Assembly: GCA_012295275.1 (NCBI GenBank)
Contig: CM022668.1
Coordinates: 12,555,522-12,619,521, forward strand
Length of the DNA stretch: 64,000 bases
DNA from: Chrysomallon squamiferum
Lineage: Eukaryota > Mollusca > Gastropoda > Neomphalida > Peltospiridae
Direction: 5' to 3'
The notes under the pieces are model-generated. The model was not told the DNA's origin, ran no database searches, and worked only from the letters and a program-made list of their open reading frames with translations. Positions 60,780-64,000 of the stretch are shown piece by piece (position 1 is the stretch's first letter; the number at the start of each line of letters is the position of its first letter). Made by a program: the position numbers and the translations under genes.

Positions 60780-61600
60780 TAAACTAAATTAGAGTTATCT
60801 GTCACTTGTAGCAGTTCGAGCGCATTGCCAACGTAACAAAATACTGTTTAGTATAATTGTTTGAGATGGATAAAAAAAAATAATAATAAATAAAAATTGT
60901 AATTCGATGACATCATTTATTGGTATTTTTAGAGAGAAAAATAAATAAAGTAATTTATATTCGCAAGAGTGATAGAAAAACAGCAACGCAAGATGACTTC
61001 GTCCATTTATAAATTTATGACGTTATATAATCATAATGCGTCACTTAGAAACGATTTCCTTTATTTCAAGCACTCAAATGTCTATTTTGGCCCACAGGAA
61101 AGAGAAAGGAAAGGGAACGAATGAGTATTCATTCATTCCTAAGAGAGTAATAGAACAAGTAAGTGTAATGCATTACATACATTTGATTCATTTATTTTTG
61201 TTAACTGAGTTTACGCCGGACGTCTAGAAATATGGCGTCATATAATCGTCTCTCTTTGGAAACGAGTCAAGTAATTGTTACTGAAAACTGTTAATGCAGT
61301 CTTTCAGCATTTATCATTAAGTAATTCTATTTTTATACATTTAATAATTTAATGGACTATAGAAATAATCAGATTATAGCTCGTTTAATTATTACTAATT
61401 GTTGAAGATCGCAAATGATGCTGGCGTTTTTACATCCGTAGATCTTTGTCCAGACAAATGTATTCACTTACCCGCTTAAGATAAGAAACAAAAATATTTG
61501 TAGTTCATTTTATTACGCCGACGGCACTTCTGATCATAACGTACGAATCTGAATCATTTAAAGAGGTTACGAATAGTTTGACAATAAAACCATAATGGCG
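60780..61600 (-). promoter_or_regulatory. Likely NATD1 upstream region
   Basis: Slightly CpG-richer than its surroundings, with CRE/AP-1-like sites TGACGTTA (about 61018), TGCGTCA (61038) and GGCGTCAT (61234). Two stretches (61016-61054 and 61230-61266) share the pattern CGTyATATAATC...CTTwGrAAACGA, suggesting a worn duplication. Assignment rests on position only. Confidence 0.25.
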
Positions 61601-61632
61601 TATATATATAATATACATATACATATATTGAA

Positions 61633-61669
<37 letters not shown>

Positions 61670-64000
61670 ATTATTATTAAAGTAAACAATCAGTATGAAC
61701 TTTTAGTGTATTCAGCTGTTTATTTTTTTATACAGTTATTTATTATTAACGTTAATAACTTGATGCCTTATTGTAAATATATTTTTTTTACCAATTTGCT
61801 GTATATCCATTTATTAAAAAGTGTTGTTGTTGTTGTTATATAGCTTCAGATAAATATCAGTTTAGAATATGATTCGTTTTTTAACGTCAAATTTTATCCT
61901 GTAATGTGGTGTGTATCTTATGTTTGTATCAATTTACATATATGAATGAGGTATATATATATAGATATATATATACACACACACACACACACAAATAAAT
62001 AAAAACTGACACAGTAATCCCTATTGTTCTTTATCCAAATATGTAAATAGGATTAATGATTCATACTCATAGGATACCAAATAAAAAATAAAAAATAAAA
62101 AACTGAGAATTTATAAAAATAAATAAATAAATAAATAAATAATTAGGTGTTCATCATTCCCAACATAGTAATTATACTATTCACACTTCATTTTGTTATT
62201 TCTCAAAAAATTCCTATTTCTCTGATATATAATTTTCTCATTTCCAAAACAGGCCTTCTTAAGAAATGACTAATTTCCATACCTGAATTTGTCTATTTAT
62301 TTTTATTATTTAAATTGTAGTAGCAGCATTATATATAACGGAATACAAAGAATAAATATAACACAAAAATGAACAGAGAAATGTTTTTTTTATTTAAATA
62401 AATAACAATAACTGTAAACAAGGAACCTTTTTTTTTCTTCTTCTTTTCTTTTTTTCTGGTACATTAACATTATTATGACATCACATTTTTGAAACAGTAA
62501 AAAGTAAGAAATATTAAAACATGCATATAAACAAAATAACAGTGAGCAGACCGCATCAATGATAAAATCAGTAACAGAAATAATATAAATGGAAATCTGA
62601 CTATGCAGGTAACAGCACAGGTTATTTCATATGTCTGTTCTGATTGATATTTTAATAATAACTTTAGTCTATATTACCTATATTCAAGTTTTCAGTCTTC
62701 ATGTATATATATATATGTGTGTGTGTATTTGAAACCTTATTGATAATGATTAAGATGTATTCTTTCTCATGATACATTTAAAATTTTTAACAAGTCAGTT
62801 TATTCTTTACTATATCAATCAATCATTGTGGGTTTTTTATAGAATTTAAATGGCTTTTACAAGTACTTAATGATCTTTAAAAAAAAAAAAAATCGAGGTA
62901 ATTTTGCTTCTATCCAAATTTTTGTTTTTGAGGATATTACCCAACTTGGTAGTAAAAAGAAAGATTAATTTTATTTATACAATAACAGTTCAGTAAATAG
63001 TAAAACAAAATTTCTAAGTTTTGATTTTTCTTGATACAGTAAGTTGTATGAAACAAACTGATTTGACATTTCAACAAGTCACATGGTGTGATTGCTTCTT
63101 TAGCAAACATTCTGATCTATAGCCAGTATATGAAATTAGGGAGGGGGGTCAAGAAGGGAGAGAAATGGGAGGAGGGGTTATTCTCTTACTTTAAGAATTG
63201 TAAATTTCCAACATGGTATCCTAGCAACAGTTGTTTTCTTTAATATCATAAGGGGAGGTAACAATATTAATGAAATTAATAATTATGGACATCTTGGAAA
63301 TAAAAAAAAATAATTAAAAAAAACAAAACAATTATATATATATAATAAGAAATGAGAAGAAATTAACCATATAATATCAAAAAGGAATTCAATTAAATCT
63401 GGAAGGAATATGGTATAAAATCACTGAATTTTGTCAACATAATAGAAATACCAATTATACAGTGTGATCATATCTCATAGAGATTGGATTATTTCCCATT
63501 ACAAAGATTATCTCCCTTCGTTCCAAGTTGAATACTATAGTTTCTGGGTTATTTATTGTGAAATTTATAAATATATTCAGTTAACTTTTTCTTTTTCTTT
63601 GAAGTTTTCTAAATTTTCAATTGTTTTTTATAGGATTTAAAAATAGTTTAAATTTTTAAAAACTACAACTACAGAATAAAATAATTTCTTTTTTTATTTA
63701 ATTTTAAGTGAAAGCACTTGTGCTGGTAATATTAATAAATAAATAAATAATAATAAAATATAAAAAAAAATACAAATAAAAATAATAATAATATTAATAG
63801 TATTAAGACAAAAAGAATATATTAAAAGATAATTAGAGATTAAAACACAAAAATTTTTAAACTTTTAAAATAAATAAAATCATTTTTTTGCGCATATTCT
63901 AATCAAAATACGCACACCATAATTAGTTCTAACAATATTCCTTTTAATACGAATACTGGCATTAAAAAGATAAACATTTAAAAAAAAAATTTGTGCTGCT
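61601..64000. other. No gene recognised
   Basis: ATT, TA, CA and AAAT microsatellites and AT-rich unique sequence. GATTATCTCCCTTCGTTCC at 63507 resembles, reversed, the GAAGGGAGATAA core of dispersed mollusc repeats. No exon-like frame could be tied to a known family. Confidence 0.4.

Overview
The window is nuclear DNA from an animal with spliced genes, very rich in A+T and crowded with microsatellites and minisatellites. A mollusc, probably a gastropod, is the best guess. The gene set is ordinary metazoan (a smooth-muscle-type myosin light chain kinase, a front-end fatty acyl desaturase, COP9 signalosome subunit 8, MPND, NATD1). Several worn repeat copies also match, from memory, a dispersed repeat common in mollusc genomes (a core like AAAAGATCCCTTGCTGCTAA followed by GGGTTTCCTCTC). 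The species cannot be fixed from sequence alone. All exons were joined by hand from reading frames, GT-AG sites and family similarity. No alignment or gene predictor was run.

Layout. 1-2496: repeat-rich intron of the kinase gene. 2497-9587 (+): 3' part of MYLK (kinase, calmodulin-binding helix, C-terminal Ig domain), 5' end outside the window. 9588-13822: UTR/intergenic with two short-unit minisatellites. 13823-14509 (-): intronless ORF of 228 residues with no recognised family. 15337-15982: hAT-type inverted-repeat element. About 17640-18020: CpG-richer stretch, likely the desaturase promoter, with an NF-Y/SRE-like pair. 23284-39824 (+): cytochrome b5-fused desaturase (FADS). 43020-46669 (-): COPS8, head to head with MPND at 47656-54853 (+). 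57580-58687: two non-autonomous hAT elements. 59318-60729 (-): NATD1-like acetyltransferase. 60730-64000: no gene recognised.

The genes do not form an operon-like system. The one pairing with a possible shared theme is COPS8/MPND, which fire from one intergenic region and are both linked to JAMM/MPN isopeptidase biology.

Two observations stand out. (1) The desaturase has two in-phase homologous exons (26726-26836 and 29581-29682), each encoding the first histidine box. This predicts mutually exclusive splicing that swaps part of the active site. (2) Several introns carry tandem repeats that begin at an exon-intron junction and copy splice-site sequence. In the MYLK intron at 5500-6021 each unit joins an acceptor-like TTGCAG directly to a donor-like GTATAAAT, an array of recursive-splice-like sites.
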